DNA of 64,000 nt from JAQBQH01 sp035607415 (GCA_035607415.1 DATNAQ010000009.1:1-64000), one strand, 5' to 3'; positions 17,481-27,591 are shown, counted from the first letter of the stretch. Made by a program: numbers and translations. The notes: generated by a model from the sequence alone, not told the origin.

Positions 17481-19039
17481 CCCTTCTGCATCATGAAAAA
17501 GTGGATGCCGAGGCCGGCGCCGATGCCGACCACGATCCACGCGATCCAGAAGAGCGCGCCCGCGGGCGGCGCCTGTACGATCTGGTTCTGGCCCGACAAG
17601 CGCGCCTTCTGCGCGCGCTCGGCGGCGTAGGCGACGACGCCCGCCGAGTCGGGCAGGATCTTGGTGCTGCCGCCCGCCACCTGCGGCGCGGGCTGCGCGA
17701 GCATCGTCTTCTGCGCCGACAGCGGCGCCTCCTGCGCCATCATCGTCTTCTGCTGCGGCGGCGCGGCCGACGGCGGCGGCGGAGCAGCGGGCGGCGGCGC
17801 GAGCCCGCCGGCGATGCGCGGCGCTTCCATCGCCATCATCGTCTTCTGCTCGGCGTTCGCCGGCGGAGGCGCGGCCGGCGGTGCACCGTAGCCGGCGGCC
17901 CCGCCCGGCTTGTACGCCGGCGGCGGAGCGGCGGCGGGCGGCGGTGCCATGACGCCGAGCTTGGGCGCCTCTTGCGCCATCATCGTCTTCTGCTCGCCGC
18001 CCGGCGGAGGCGCGGCGATGCGCGGCGCTTCCTGCGCCATCATCGTCTTCTGCTCGGCGACGACGGGAGCGCGCACGACCGGCGCCTCCTGCGCCATCAT
18101 CGTCTTCTGCTCGGCGACCACGGGGCGCGCCGGTGCCATCGGCGGCGCCGCGGACACGATCGGCATCGCGCCCGGCCCGGGGGTCTGCCGCGGGAACAGC
18201 TCGGCGAGGCACTGCTGGCACTCGGCGTCGAGCGCCTCGGCCGACTGCTGGCGCGACGCCGCGTCCTTCTCGAGCGCCTTCATCACGATCGTGGTCAGCT
18301 GCGGCGGCAGACCCTGCAACGGCGCCGGCCGATCGCGGAGGTGCATCATCACCACTTCGGTCGGGATCTTGGCGTCGAACGGCGGCTTGCCGGTGAGCAT
18401 CTCGTACGCCACCACGCCGACGGCGTAGATGTCGCTGCGCGCGTCGAGCGGCACGCCGCGCCCCTGCTCGGGCGACATGTACTGCGGCGTTCCAAACACG
18501 ACGCCGGCGCGCGTGACCTGCGCGTCGGGCGCGTCGAGCTTGGCGACGGAGAAGTCGAGCACCTTGACGTAGTCGCCGGCGCCCTTCATGTCGACGAGGT
18601 AGACGTTGTCGGGCTTGATGTCGCGGTGGATGATGCCCTGGTTGTGCGCCTCCGACAGCGACGCGCACATCTGCGAGACGATGCGCAAGACGCGATTCGG
18701 CGGCAGCCGCCCGAGCCGTTCGATCTCGGTCCTGAGCGAGCGCCCGCTCAAAAACTCCATCGCGATGAAGAGCAGCCCCTCTTTGGTCTGCCCGAAGTCG
18801 ATGAGGCGCACCGTGTTCGGGTGATCGAGCCGCGACGCCGCGCGCGCTTCGTTGTGGAAGCGCTTGACCCACGACGGATCGGTCGACACGTGCGCGCCGA
18901 GCACCTTGATGGCGATGGTGCGATCGACCGAGAGCTGCTTGGCGCGATAGACCACGCCGGTGCCTCCCTCGCCGATGCGCTCGAGGATCTCGAACCGGTC
19001 TGCGAGCGTCTTACCGACGAGTGGATCGGGCCCCGACAT
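17477..19039 (-). CDS. C-terminally anchored Ser/Thr kinase with KTMM repeats
   Basis: The product has 520 residues. The kinase domain (about 16-282) has the glycine loop GEGGTGVVY, Lys45 in IAIKVLG, HRDIKPDN (138-145) and DFS in place of DFG at 162-164, then GTPQYMSPEQ. A 210-residue Ala/Pro linker carries six copies of QKTMMAQEAP-type motifs (threonines at about 313, 332, 352, 400, 432 and 445). A single membrane segment (about 495-515) lies at the extreme C-terminus, so the whole kinase and linker are cytoplasmic, with almost nothing outside. The motifs are candidate autophosphorylation sites that FHA proteins of this locus could bind (inference). RBS GGAGAGACG. Genes upstream on this strand encode two lipoproteins. 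The likely antagonist is the PP2C at 15334. Confidence 0.9.
   Translation of the reverse strand: MSGPDPLVGKTLADRFEILERIGEGGTGVVYRAKQLSVDRTIAIKVLGAHVSTDPSWVKRFHNEARAASRLDHPNTVRLIDFGQTKEGLLFIAMEFLSGRSLRTEIERLGRLPPNRVLRIVSQMCASLSEAHNQGIIHRDIKPDNVYLVDMKGAGDYVKVLDFSVAKLDAPDAQVTRAGVVFGTPQYMSPEQGRGVPLDARSDIYAVGVVAYEMLTGKPPFDAKIPTEVVMMHLRDRPAPLQGLPPQLTTIVMKALEKDAASRQQSAEALDAECQQCLAELFPRQTPGPGAMPIVSAAPPMAPARPVVAEQKTMMAQEAPVVRAPVVAEQKTMMAQEAPRIAAPPPGGEQKTMMAQEAPKLGVMAPPPAAAPPPAYKPGGAAGYGAPPAAPPPANAEQKTMMAMEAPRIAGGLAPPPAAPPPPSAAPPQQKTMMAQEAPLSAQKTMLAQPAPQVAGGSTKILPDSAGVVAYAAERAQKARLSGQNQIVQAPPAGALFWIAWIVVGIGAGLGIHFFMMQKG
17690..18118. repeat. Region coding for six QKTMM(A/L)(Q/M)(E/P)AP motifs
   Basis: Six degenerate repeats in the kinase linker, read on the minus strand. 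Five have KTMMA and the last KTMLA. Their DNA is well conserved (GCCATCATCGTCTTCTG on the plus strand recurs five times), while the Ala/Pro spacers vary in length from 3 to 38 residues. This indicates selection on the motif rather than simple slippage. Confidence 0.8.
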
Positions 19040-19047
19040 CGTCTCTC

Positions 19048-19149
19048 CTATTGTTGCTCCGCGCGCTCGCGGCGGTCCGGTGCGCCAGGTCGACCCGCTG
19101 CGCTCGCCTCACGGGCGCGAAAATCCCGAACCTCCGCTCGCTCGCTCAT
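19048..19149 (-). CDS. Tiny frame (33 codons) bridging lipoprotein and kinase genes
   Basis: An ATG overlaps the stop of the lipoprotein gene (ATGA). The frame begins MSERAEVRDFRARE and ends QQ, eight bases before the kinase ATG. It begins with the same GAGCGAGCG element as the linker at 41849. Coupling of translation is the simplest role; a real peptide is not excluded. Confidence 0.3.
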   Translation of the reverse strand: MSERAEVRDFRAREASAAGRPGAPDRRERAEQQ

Positions 19150-19985
19150 CGACTCAGTTGAATCGCGACGCGGTTGTTCTTGCCGAGCGAATGCAGCGAT
19201 GCCGAGCCGACGCACTTGTTGGCGTCGATGACCTTCACGATCTTGAAGTTGCCACCGTCGAGCGGATCCTCGCCGCCGTTGCCCTGCAAGACGGTGCCGG
19301 TGTCGCCCGGCTTGATACCGGCGGACGAGCCCTTGTCGATGTACATCATGAGCGACCCGCCCTCGCGGAACGACGACACCACGCGCGCCTGGATGCTCTC
19401 GCCCGACGGCTTCTCGTGCGGCTCGCGCGGCTCGTGCGCCACGTGGTGCTTCGGCTTTTCCTCGGCAGGCTTGGGCTCCGTCATCGGCTCCACCGGCGGC
19501 GGCGGCGCGACGGCCACGGGCGGCGGCTCCTGCCACTGCGCTTCCATCGTGTAGACGGTGCCGTCGGCCCTGGTCGGCGCAGTCACGCGCACGTAGTAGG
19601 TGCCCGGCTGCGGGATCGGCGTGTACAGCGTCTTGTGCGTCTCGCCCTTGCCGCGCACCGGCGACGCCGAGATCTGCGCGCCGAACGCGTCGAACACGTC
19701 GATGTTGAGATCGCTGTTGGCGTTGTCCCAGTTCAGCACCGTCGTGAGCACGGGCTGCGCCGGTTTGCCCTTGAGCTCGACCTCGTACCAGTCGGTGCGA
19801 TCCTGGTTGAGGTAGTTGACCTCGTCGGTGTGCGGCTTGTTGATGTCGAGGTGGTTCGCCGTCGAGCGCTTGCCGTCGGGGCCCGACCTGGCGTCGGCGT
19901 CGATGTTGTCTTTGGGCGTCTTGCTGCCGGCTTTCGGTCCGCAGCCGGCGACGAGCAAGATCGCGATGAATGAGAAGCGTCGCAT
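19146..19985 (-). CDS. Lipoprotein with pre-peptidase-like domain
   Basis: The product has 279 residues. The signal MRRFSFIAILLVAGCG has a lipobox with Cys15. Residues about 50-160 resemble bacterial pre-peptidase C-terminal (PPC) or similar beta-sandwich domains: NYLNQDRTDWYEVEL, NSDLNIDVFDAFG, PGTYYVRV and TVYTMEAQW. A Pro/Glu linker follows, then a C-terminal beta domain (ARVVSSFREGG, MYIDKGSSAGIKPGDTGTVL, NFKIVKVID, HSLGKNNRVAI). It shares the whole architecture with the product of 19997-20947, so the two are tandem paralogues. The location would be the periplasm, perhaps as the outer sensor of the kinase downstream in the same operon. Confidence 0.8.
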   Translation of the reverse strand: MRRFSFIAILLVAGCGPKAGSKTPKDNIDADARSGPDGKRSTANHLDINKPHTDEVNYLNQDRTDWYEVELKGKPAQPVLTTVLNWDNANSDLNIDVFDAFGAQISASPVRGKGETHKTLYTPIPQPGTYYVRVTAPTRADGTVYTMEAQWQEPPPVAVAPPPPVEPMTEPKPAEEKPKHHVAHEPREPHEKPSGESIQARVVSSFREGGSLMMYIDKGSSAGIKPGDTGTVLQGNGGEDPLDGGNFKIVKVIDANKCVGSASLHSLGKNNRVAIQLSR

Positions 19986-19996
19986 GGTCGTCGATA

Positions 19997-20947
19997 TTAC
20001 TTCAGGTTGACCACGATCCGCTTGTTCTTGCCGATCGACTTCTGCAGCGTCGTCGACTTCGCCACCGACTTCGACGAGCCGATGATCTGCGAGATGGAGA
20101 AGCTGCCGCCCTCGAGCGGCTTGTCACCTTCGGGCCCCTCGAGGATGGTGCCCTGCATGCCGGTGCGCAGCTGGTCGGCGGAGCCCTTGTCGAGATAGAG
20201 CGTGTAGACGCCGTTCTCGTGCACGAGCGAGACGATGGTGCCGTAGACCTTGTTCGGATCGGGCGCCGCCGGGCAGGTCTGGCCGGGCGGGCACGGCGCG
20301 GGCGCCGGCGCGGCCGCGGGTGCCGCCGCCGTCGGAGCGGGCGCGGGGGCCGGAGCCGGGGCCGGCGGCGCGGCAGCGACGACCGGGCCGTTGTACTTGA
20401 CCATCATCGTATAGATGCTGCTGTCCGTCTTCGACGGGCCCGAGACGCGCACGTAGTACAGCCCCGGATCGTCGACGCGCAAGAGCACCTTCTTGGACGA
20501 CTGACCCTCGATGCGCCTTGGCGACTTTCCGACGTTGACGCCGAATTTGTCGTAGACGTCGATGTCGAGGTTCGCGTCGGCGGTGTCCCAGAACAGCTCG
20601 AACGTGGCGAACTGCCCGGGCTTGCCGGCGAGCGTGAACTTGCGCCAGTCGTTCTGCTTGTTCTTCTTCACGTCGATCTTGTCGCTGATCGGCATGTTGA
20701 TCTGGCCGTCGGTGGCCTCGAGGCGCGTCGGCCCCGCGGCATCGCCGCCGCCGCCGGCCCCGCCGCCCTTGCCCTTGTCCTTCTCGTCCTTGACCGCCTG
20801 GGTCGCCGAGTCCTTCTGACCCTTGGCGTCGTCGGCGGCGCCCTTGGCGGAGTCGGCCGTTCCCTTGGCGCTGGTGAGCGCCGCGCATCCGCCGAGCGAC
20901 AACTGGGTCGCCAGCACCAGTCCCATCCAGAGCATCGCGTGCTTCAA
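19997..20947 (-). CDS. Lipoprotein with pre-peptidase-like domain (paralogue)
   Basis: The product has 316 residues from a TTG start at 20947, chosen because GGGGAG lies four bases upstream while the later ATG at 20935 is too far. Signal LKHAMLWMGLVLATQLSLGG with a Cys in LGGC. A low-complexity segment (TADSAKGAADDAKGQKDSAT and Lys/Gly-rich) precedes a PPC-like domain (NDWRKFTLAGKPGQFATFEL, DANLDIDVYDKFG, PGLYYVRVSGPS) and an Ala/Pro linker. The C-terminal domain (YGTIVSLVHENGVYTLYLDK, TGMQGTILEG, IGKNKRIVVNL) matches that of the neighbour at 19146. It is the first gene of a minus-strand operon ending in the kinase and its partner. Confidence 0.78.
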   Translation of the reverse strand: MKHAMLWMGLVLATQLSLGGCAALTSAKGTADSAKGAADDAKGQKDSATQAVKDEKDKGKGGGAGGGGDAAGPTRLEATDGQINMPISDKIDVKKNKQNDWRKFTLAGKPGQFATFELFWDTADANLDIDVYDKFGVNVGKSPRRIEGQSSKKVLLRVDDPGLYYVRVSGPSKTDSSIYTMMVKYNGPVVAAAPPAPAPAPAPAPTAAAPAAAPAPAPCPPGQTCPAAPDPNKVYGTIVSLVHENGVYTLYLDKGSADQLRTGMQGTILEGPEGDKPLEGGSFSISQIIGSSKSVAKSTTLQKSIGKNKRIVVNLK

Positions 20948-21031
20948 GGCACTCCCCTCGCGTCTGATACGTTCCGAGACGCCAAAACGTACCGCCTGGT
21001 CGAACCTCTCGTCAAGCGCGCGCAATCGCGA

Positions 21032-21037
21032 TATGAT
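21032..21037 (+). promoter_or_regulatory. -10 box TATGAT for the PEGA-protein gene
   Basis: TATGAT lies 24 bases before the ATG at 21062, with TCGTCA 17 bases further upstream as a weak -35. The predicted leader of about 18 bases contains CGGAAAAA. Confidence 0.45.
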
Positions 21038-21061
21038 GTCGCCCGCACCGGAAAAACGATC

Positions 21062-21910
21062 ATGGCCGACGACAAGAAGCAGAAGACGCTGTTTCTCGAT
21101 GACGCGGCCGCCGCGGCGCCGCCGTCCCAGGCGCCGGTGTCGTCGCAGTCGACGATGATGCTCGACGCCAACCAGGCGCCGGCCGCCGGTCAGCGGCAGA
21201 TGGTCGTCCCGACGATGATGAAGAACGGGCCCGATCGGCAGCTCCCACCGATGCAGCGGCCGCCGCGGCCGTCGACGGCAGGGCGCTGGATCGCGGGGCC
21301 GCTCCTCGCCGCCGTCGTCGCCGCGGGCACCGCGTTCGCGGCCAACGCGATCCTGCCCAAGCACGGCAAGGGGGCGGCGGTGAACGCCAAGCCGCAGGGC
21401 AAGCTGCGCGTCGGCACCGAGCCACCGGGCGCGTCGATCCTCGTCGACGGCAAGCGCTTCCCGCGCTTCACGCCGGCGGTGATCGAAGGGGACATCGGCG
21501 CGACCTTGAAGCTGACGTTCACGATGGATGGCTTCAAGACCAAGGAGGCCGACGTCTACGTCGGCGAGGGCGAGCATCCGTTCAACGTCAAGCTCGAGCC
21601 GGTCGCGGCGCCGCCGCCTGCGACGCCGACGCCGGCACCCGAGCCGGCCAAGCACGAGCATCACGAGCACCACTCGGCGGCCGCGAAGGAGCCGGTCGGC
21701 GAGGCGACGCTCTCGGTGCTGGTGCGGCCGTGGGCCATCGTCTTCGTCGACAAGCAGCGGCTCAAGCAGACGCCGGTGCAGGGCTACAAGATCCCGTCGG
21801 GCAAGCACGTCATCGAGCTGGTCAACGAAGGCAAGAACCGGCGCGAGAAGATCGAAGTGAACTTGAAGCCCGGCGAAGAGCAGGAAATCAAGCGCGACTG
21901 GGACAAGTAG
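21062..21910 (+). CDS. Membrane PEGA-domain protein with Thr-Met motifs
   Basis: The product has 282 residues. The cytoplasmic N-terminus contains KQKTLFLDD, SQSTMMLDA and VPTMMKNG, resembling the KTMM motifs of the kinase at 17477. One membrane segment lies at about 76-100 (GPLLAAVVAAGTAFAANAIL). Two PEGA-type units follow outside: GKLRVGTEPPGASILVDGKR (about 116-135) and ATLSVLVRPWAIVFVDKQRL (about 218-237), each with a hydrophobic GYKIPSGKH- or GDIGATLKL-like second half, linked by a Pro/His-rich stretch. PEGA domains are extracytoplasmic and common beside kinases in Myxococcota. The gene is divergent from the lipoprotein operon. The N-terminus could be a kinase target. Confidence 0.8.
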   Translation: MADDKKQKTLFLDDAAAAAPPSQAPVSSQSTMMLDANQAPAAGQRQMVVPTMMKNGPDRQLPPMQRPPRPSTAGRWIAGPLLAAVVAAGTAFAANAILPKHGKGAAVNAKPQGKLRVGTEPPGASILVDGKRFPRFTPAVIEGDIGATLKLTFTMDGFKTKEADVYVGEGEHPFNVKLEPVAAPPPATPTPAPEPAKHEHHEHHSAAAKEPVGEATLSVLVRPWAIVFVDKQRLKQTPVQGYKIPSGKHVIELVNEGKNRREKIEVNLKPGEEQEIKRDWDK

Positions 21911-21928
21911 CGCGCGCGGTGCGCGGCG

Positions 21929-23644
<1,716 letters not shown>

Positions 23645-23663
23645 GCTGCAACGAAGGAAAGGT

Positions 23664-23678
23664 CTTACATCACGTAAG
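23664..23678. promoter_or_regulatory. Short palindrome CTTACATCACGTAAG upstream of the kinase gene
   Basis: Arms of five bases (CTTAC/GTAAG) around five bases, 19 bases upstream of the kinase GTG and 10 bases after the first base of the exporter operon's end. It is a possible operator; the short arms keep confidence low. Confidence 0.3.
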
Positions 23679-23687
23679 CGCCTGGAA

Positions 23688-24449
23688 TTACGCCCGTAGC
23701 TTGTAGCCTCTAGCGAGCATGACCCAGACCGCGGCGCCCGACGCGAGCGTGAGCCCCAGCGTCAAGCAGATGCCGAGCCACGGCGAGACGTCGGAGCGGC
23801 CGAGCATGCCGTAGCGCAGCCCTTCGACCATATAGAGGATCGGATTGAGCTTGGTGATCGCGCTCCACGGCTCGGGCAGCATGCGCGCCGAGTAGAAGAC
23901 GCCGCCGAGAAACGTGAGCGGCGTGATCACGAACGTGGGGATCAGGTTGAGCTGCTCGAACTTGTCGCTCCAGATGGCGACGACGAGCCCGAAGAGCGCG
24001 AACTCGGCGGCGACGCAGAGCGCGAACGCGATCACCCAGCCGACATGCGCGATCGAAAATCCGGTGAACACCGCGGCGACGAGCCAGACGATGCCGGCGA
24101 CGAGGATGCCGCGACCGATCGCCGCGATCGTGAAGGCGCCGAGCAGCTCGCCGGGCGACAGCGGCGCGACGAGCAGATCGACGATCGTCCCCTGCATCTT
24201 GGCGATGAACATCGACGACGCCGTGTTGAGGAAGGCGTTCTGGATGAGCGACAGCATCACCAGGCCGGGCACGATGAAGCGCACGTAGCTGACGCCGTCG
24301 ACCTCGCGCACCATGCCGCCGAGCGCGAAGCCGAACACGAGGAAGTAGAGCGCGGTGGTGATCACCGGCTGCGCCACGGTCTGGCCCGGCACCTTGAGAA
24401 AGCGGCGCGTCTCTTTGACGAGCAGCGTCTTGAAGCCGATGGTGTTCAT
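23688..24449 (-). CDS. ABC-2 type transporter permease
   Basis: The product has 253 residues with six predicted membrane segments. It carries the ABC-2 pattern of NodJ/daunorubicin-exporter permeases: RFIVPGLVMLSLIQNAFLNT, FIAKMQGTIVDLLVAPLSPG and ITPLTFLGGVFYSARMLPEP. It forms the membrane channel of an exporter with the ATPase encoded directly upstream; the ATG at 24449 overlaps that gene's stop by four bases. The substrate (drug, lipid or glycan) cannot be read from the sequence. Confidence 0.9.
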   Translation of the reverse strand: MNTIGFKTLLVKETRRFLKVPGQTVAQPVITTALYFLVFGFALGGMVREVDGVSYVRFIVPGLVMLSLIQNAFLNTASSMFIAKMQGTIVDLLVAPLSPGELLGAFTIAAIGRGILVAGIVWLVAAVFTGFSIAHVGWVIAFALCVAAEFALFGLVVAIWSDKFEQLNLIPTFVITPLTFLGGVFYSARMLPEPWSAITKLNPILYMVEGLRYGMLGRSDVSPWLGICLTLGLTLASGAAVWVMLARGYKLRA

Positions 24450-25366
24450 GCCGCTCCCTTCTTGTCGGTGAGCGCGAGGAACACCTGCTCGAGCGACGGC
24501 TGCTCGGTGCGCATGTCGAGCACGCGATCGGGCAGCGCGGCGACCGCGGCGAGCACGTCGCTCGCGTCGCCGGCGACGGGGCAGCTGAGCAGTGTGCGTG
24601 TGTCGTCGAGCGTGGCGCCGAGCGCGCGCAGCTTGTCCGGCAGCGCCACCGCGAGTGGCTCGGCGAGGCGGAAGAACGCCTGCTTCTTGCCGTGCTGGGC
24701 GAGCAGCACGTCGGGCTTGTCGATGGCGATGAGCTTGCCGCGATCGATGACGGCGACGCGATCGGCGAGCTCCTCGGCTTCCTCGAGATAGTGCGTGGTG
24801 AGCACGATGGTGGTGCCTTCGTTGCGCAGCTTGCGGACGTAGGCCCAGAGATCTTTTCGCAGCGCCACGTCGACGCCGGCGGTCGGCTCGTCGAGAAACG
24901 CCACCCGCGGGCGATGCACGAGCGCCTTGGCGATGAGCAGGCGCCGCCGCATGCCGCCCGAAAGCTCGCGCGAGGTGACGTCCGCCTTTTCGGTGAGCGC
25001 CATCGCCGCGAGCAGCTCGTCGATGCGCGCCTCCGACGGCGGCACGCCGAAGTAGCCCATCTGGAAGCGCAGCACCTCGCGCGACGAGAAGAAGGGATCG
25101 AAGTTCACTTCCTGCGGCACGAGGCCGACTATTTTGCGCGCGGTCATCGCCTCGGCGACGACGTCGTGGCCGTAGACGCGCGCGGTCCCGGACGTCGCCC
25201 GCGTCAGGCCGCAGACGATCGAGATCCAGGTCGTCTTGCCGGCGCCGTTGGGCCCGAGCAGCGCAAAAATTTCGCCCGGCTCGATCGACAGGCTGACTCC
25301 GCCGAGGGCTTCGACTTTGGGGTAGCGCTTGGTGAGGGCCTCGGTCTCGACGGCCGGCGTAGGCAT
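24446..25366 (-). CDS. ABC transporter ATP-binding protein (ABC-2 exporter)
   Basis: The product has 306 residues. Walker A GPNGAGKT (39-46), signature LSGGMRRR, Walker B RVAFLDEPTAGVD and the switch His in LTTHYLEEAEE are all present. A C-terminal extension (about 215-306) is the usual DrrA/NodI-type domain with EQPSLEQVFLALT near the end. It powers export together with the permease gene that follows on the minus strand with a four-base overlap. The chosen ATG fits the family start. Confidence 0.92.
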   Translation of the reverse strand: MPTPAVETEALTKRYPKVEALGGVSLSIEPGEIFALLGPNGAGKTTWISIVCGLTRATSGTARVYGHDVVAEAMTARKIVGLVPQEVNFDPFFSSREVLRFQMGYFGVPPSEARIDELLAAMALTEKADVTSRELSGGMRRRLLIAKALVHRPRVAFLDEPTAGVDVALRKDLWAYVRKLRNEGTTIVLTTHYLEEAEELADRVAVIDRGKLIAIDKPDVLLAQHGKKQAFFRLAEPLAVALPDKLRALGATLDDTRTLLSCPVAGDASDVLAAVAALPDRVLDMRTEQPSLEQVFLALTDKKGAA

Positions 25367-25559
25367 GGACTCCGTGCTTAACGCCTCTTCCGCGAGCGCG
25401 CAACCGGGGGCGCGCGCCCCGATGGCGACTTCGGTGGCGGCCACACAGGTTGCCGCCGGGGCTGCGAGCGCCCAGCGACGGTGGTGCAAGTGCTCGATCC
25501 GGCGTGGTCCGGCCACGGCACGTGGGGTGCATCGGCCTCGCGCGAGGGAGCGACAAAAG

Positions 25560-26063
25560 ATGCGTGCAGACGAGCTGGTGGTGCTGACCAAGGCCGAGTA
25601 CGACGAGCTGAAGGCTCGCGCCGAGGGCAGCGCGGGGGGCACGGGCGAGCTGTTCAACTCCGAGGAGATGCAGGCGATCCGCGAGCAGTACGAAGAGCGG
25701 ATTCTCGTCGCCGAGGAGCGCCGCGAGGAGCTCGAGTGGAAGGTGCGCATGGAGCTGGCGAAGATCCGCGACGCCGAGCTGGCGGCGCGCCGCGCGGCCG
25801 ATGAAATGCGCCAAATCGAAATCAAGCTGCAGGGTTTGCTGACGGAAGAGGACATCACGCAGGTGAGGTCGACTGTCCCTAGCCCGAGTCTCCACCCCGT
25901 GGCTCCGAAACCGCAGGCGGTGGTGACGCTGCGGAAGTCGGGTCCGCCGCCGATCCCGACCTCGCCGTCGAACGGCCACGGGCACACCAACGGCAACGGC
26001 TCGAGCTCGCACGCCGACCGCTTCCGCGCCGCGATGGCCCACCGCAAGTCGTACGACGCGTAG
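25560..26063 (+). CDS. Coiled-coil protein of unknown function
   Basis: The product has 167 residues from ATG 25560. It starts MRADELVVLTKAEYDELKAR, has a coiled coil at about 38-100 (EQYEERILVAEERREELEWK, then LAARRAADEMRQIEIKLQGL), and ends in a Pro/Ser/Gly/His-rich disordered tail. No family is recognised. The frame stays open upstream as far as ATG 25368, directly beside the divergent exporter start, so a longer form of about 231 residues is possible. That extension has low complexity and looks untranslated. No strong ribosome-binding site precedes either start. Confidence 0.6.
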   Translation: MRADELVVLTKAEYDELKARAEGSAGGTGELFNSEEMQAIREQYEERILVAEERREELEWKVRMELAKIRDAELAARRAADEMRQIEIKLQGLLTEEDITQVRSTVPSPSLHPVAPKPQAVVTLRKSGPPPIPTSPSNGHGHTNGNGSSSHADRFRAAMAHRKSYDA

Positions 26064-26077
26064 TAACTTCCCGCGCC

Positions 26078-26686
26078 ATGCCTACCGCCTTCATTGCCGG
26101 CGCCACCGGGTACACCGGTCGTGCGCTGATGGAGCTCTTCGCGACCGAAACGACCGAGTGGAAGCCGCGGCCGCACGCGCGCTCGGCGGGCAAGCTCGAC
26201 GGCGCCGTCGTGTGCGATCCGCGCGACGTGGGCAAGCTGACCGAGGGGATGCGTGGCTGCGACGCGGTCGTGCAGCTCATCGGTACGGTGCGCGCGCGCT
26301 TCGACGAGGGTGACTACGAGGCCATCGACTACGGGACGACGGTCGCGCTCGGCGAGGCGGCCAGGGCGGCGGGCGTGCCCCGCCTGCTGCTGTTGTCGTC
26401 GGTGGGCGCGGCGTCGGCGCGCGGGCGCTACCTCGCGGTCAAGCGCAAGACCGAGCAGTGGGTGGAGGCGAGCGGGCTCGAGTACACGATCGTCCGCCCG
26501 TCGGTGATCGGGGGGGAGGGCCGCCGCGCCAATACGGTGTTGGGATTCCTGCTCGCTCCGATGCCGTCGCTGCGCGGGATCGAGGTGCACGAGCTGGCGC
26601 GCGTGTTTCTGCGCGCGCTCGAGCGGCGCGACGAGGTCAGGAACAGGATTCTGGAGGGAAACGGAATCTGGAAGTTATTGCGGTAG
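26078..26686 (+). CDS. NAD(P)-binding epimerase/reductase-like protein
   Basis: The product has 202 residues with a Rossmann fold of the atypical short-chain dehydrogenase (NmrA/NAD-epimerase-like) type. The nucleotide loop is FIAGATGYTGRAL at the N-terminus. Later strands are CDAVVQLIG, RLLLLSSVGA and a YLAVKRKTEQWVEASGLEYT block holding the Tyr-x-x-x-Lys pair, then IVRPSVIGG. It is shorter than canonical epimerases and lacks a large substrate domain, so it could act on a quinone- or flavin-like substrate or be regulatory. The start ATG lies 15 bases after the previous stop. Confidence 0.8.
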   Translation: MPTAFIAGATGYTGRALMELFATETTEWKPRPHARSAGKLDGAVVCDPRDVGKLTEGMRGCDAVVQLIGTVRARFDEGDYEAIDYGTTVALGEAARAAGVPRLLLLSSVGAASARGRYLAVKRKTEQWVEASGLEYTIVRPSVIGGEGRRANTVLGFLLAPMPSLRGIEVHELARVFLRALERRDEVRNRILEGNGIWKLLR

Positions 26687-26691
26687 CGCGA

Positions 26692-27291
26692 TCAGCCGCG
26701 GCGCCAGTGGCCGGGCACGTGCACCCAACCGCGCGGCGTCTTCTGCCAGTGGTTCGGCTCCCAGGTCCAGCCGGCGCGCGGCGCCGACCAGTGGCCGCCG
26801 ACCCACACGTGACGGCCTTCGTGCCAGCGCCAGAAGCCGGGGATCCAGACGGCGCCGGCGTACGGCACCGCGGGACGGACCTCGACGATCGGCGCGGGCG
26901 GCGCCTCCTGCACGACTTCCTCCTGCGCCGGCGGCGGCGGCGGCTCGTAGACGACCGGCTGCGCGGGCTGGTTCATCGCCCAGTGGCCCTCGAAGAAGGT
27001 CCAACGACCGCCTTCGTTGACCCAGCGCGCGGCGACCCAGCGATAGCCCGGCGCGGGCGGCAGCGCGTAGCGGCCCGGCATCCACACGTGAGCGCCACCG
27101 CGCCACGCCCAGTGACCGGCGATCCAGATGTGGTTGGGCGATGGAGCGGCCGGGCGGACCTCGACGCGCATGGGAGGCGGCGCGATCGAGACACGAACCC
27201 CGGGGACGACGACGGGCTGCGCGTGCGCGAGGCCCGGTACCGCGAGCGACAACATCGATACTGCAGCAAGCGACAGTAGTAATCGACGCAT
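26692..27291 (-). CDS. Secreted YXWGXW-repeat-like protein
   Basis: The product has 199 residues. A signal peptide (about 1-24, ending AHA) precedes repeated tryptophan motifs: HIWIAGHWAWRGG, HVWMPGRYALPP, WTFFEGHWAM, VWIPGFWRWHEGRH, VWVGGHWSAP and WVHVPGHWRRG. These match the YXWGXW family of exported proteins of unknown function, with a Pro/Glu-rich insert in the middle. GGAGAAGGGGG before the ATG is a strong ribosome-binding site. The small lipoprotein at 27337 precedes it on the same strand. Confidence 0.82.
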   Translation of the reverse strand: MRRLLLSLAAVSMLSLAVPGLAHAQPVVVPGVRVSIAPPPMRVEVRPAAPSPNHIWIAGHWAWRGGAHVWMPGRYALPPAPGYRWVAARWVNEGGRWTFFEGHWAMNQPAQPVVYEPPPPPAQEEVVQEAPPAPIVEVRPAVPYAGAVWIPGFWRWHEGRHVWVGGHWSAPRAGWTWEPNHWQKTPRGWVHVPGHWRRG

Positions 27292-27336
27292 GACTACCCC
27301 CTTCTCCTCAGATTGGGCCGTGAAACTTTATCACGA

Positions 27337-27504
27337 TTACCAGTAGACGCGAACGCGCGGCGGCGGCGGCGCGACGACGACAGGCGGGGCAACGTAGACA
27401 CGGCTCGGGCGGTAGTAGCGCGCATGATAAGGACGCGGAACGTACGCGACGCAGCCGCCGAGGAACGGCAAGAGCACGAGAGCGGCAAGTCCAAGCTTCT
27501 TCAT
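27337..27504 (-). CDS. Small lipoprotein (55 residues)
   Basis: MKKLGLAALVLLPFLGGC is a short lipoprotein signal with Cys18, followed by VAYVPRPYHARYYRPSRVYV and a Pro/Val run ending RVRVYW. The Tyr/Arg/Pro-rich mature part of 38 residues resembles other small outer-membrane-associated lipoproteins next to YXWGXW genes. It lies 45 bases upstream of the YXWGXW gene on the same strand, so the two are probably co-transcribed. It is divergent from thiC, 87 bases away. Confidence 0.7.
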   Translation of the reverse strand: MKKLGLAALVLLPFLGGCVAYVPRPYHARYYRPSRVYVAPPVVVAPPPPRVRVYW

Positions 27505-27591
27505 GGCTTCATCTCCTCGCGTATCGGACGCGACCTTCGCGCTCTTTATTCACGTTGCAAATCCGCGCTTTCTCGTTACATTCGCACCTCC

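Noticed and set aside
27505..27591. TPP riboswitch upstream of thiC
   Set aside because: Only 87 bases separate thiC from the divergent lipoprotein gene, and no THI-box-like sequence is visible.
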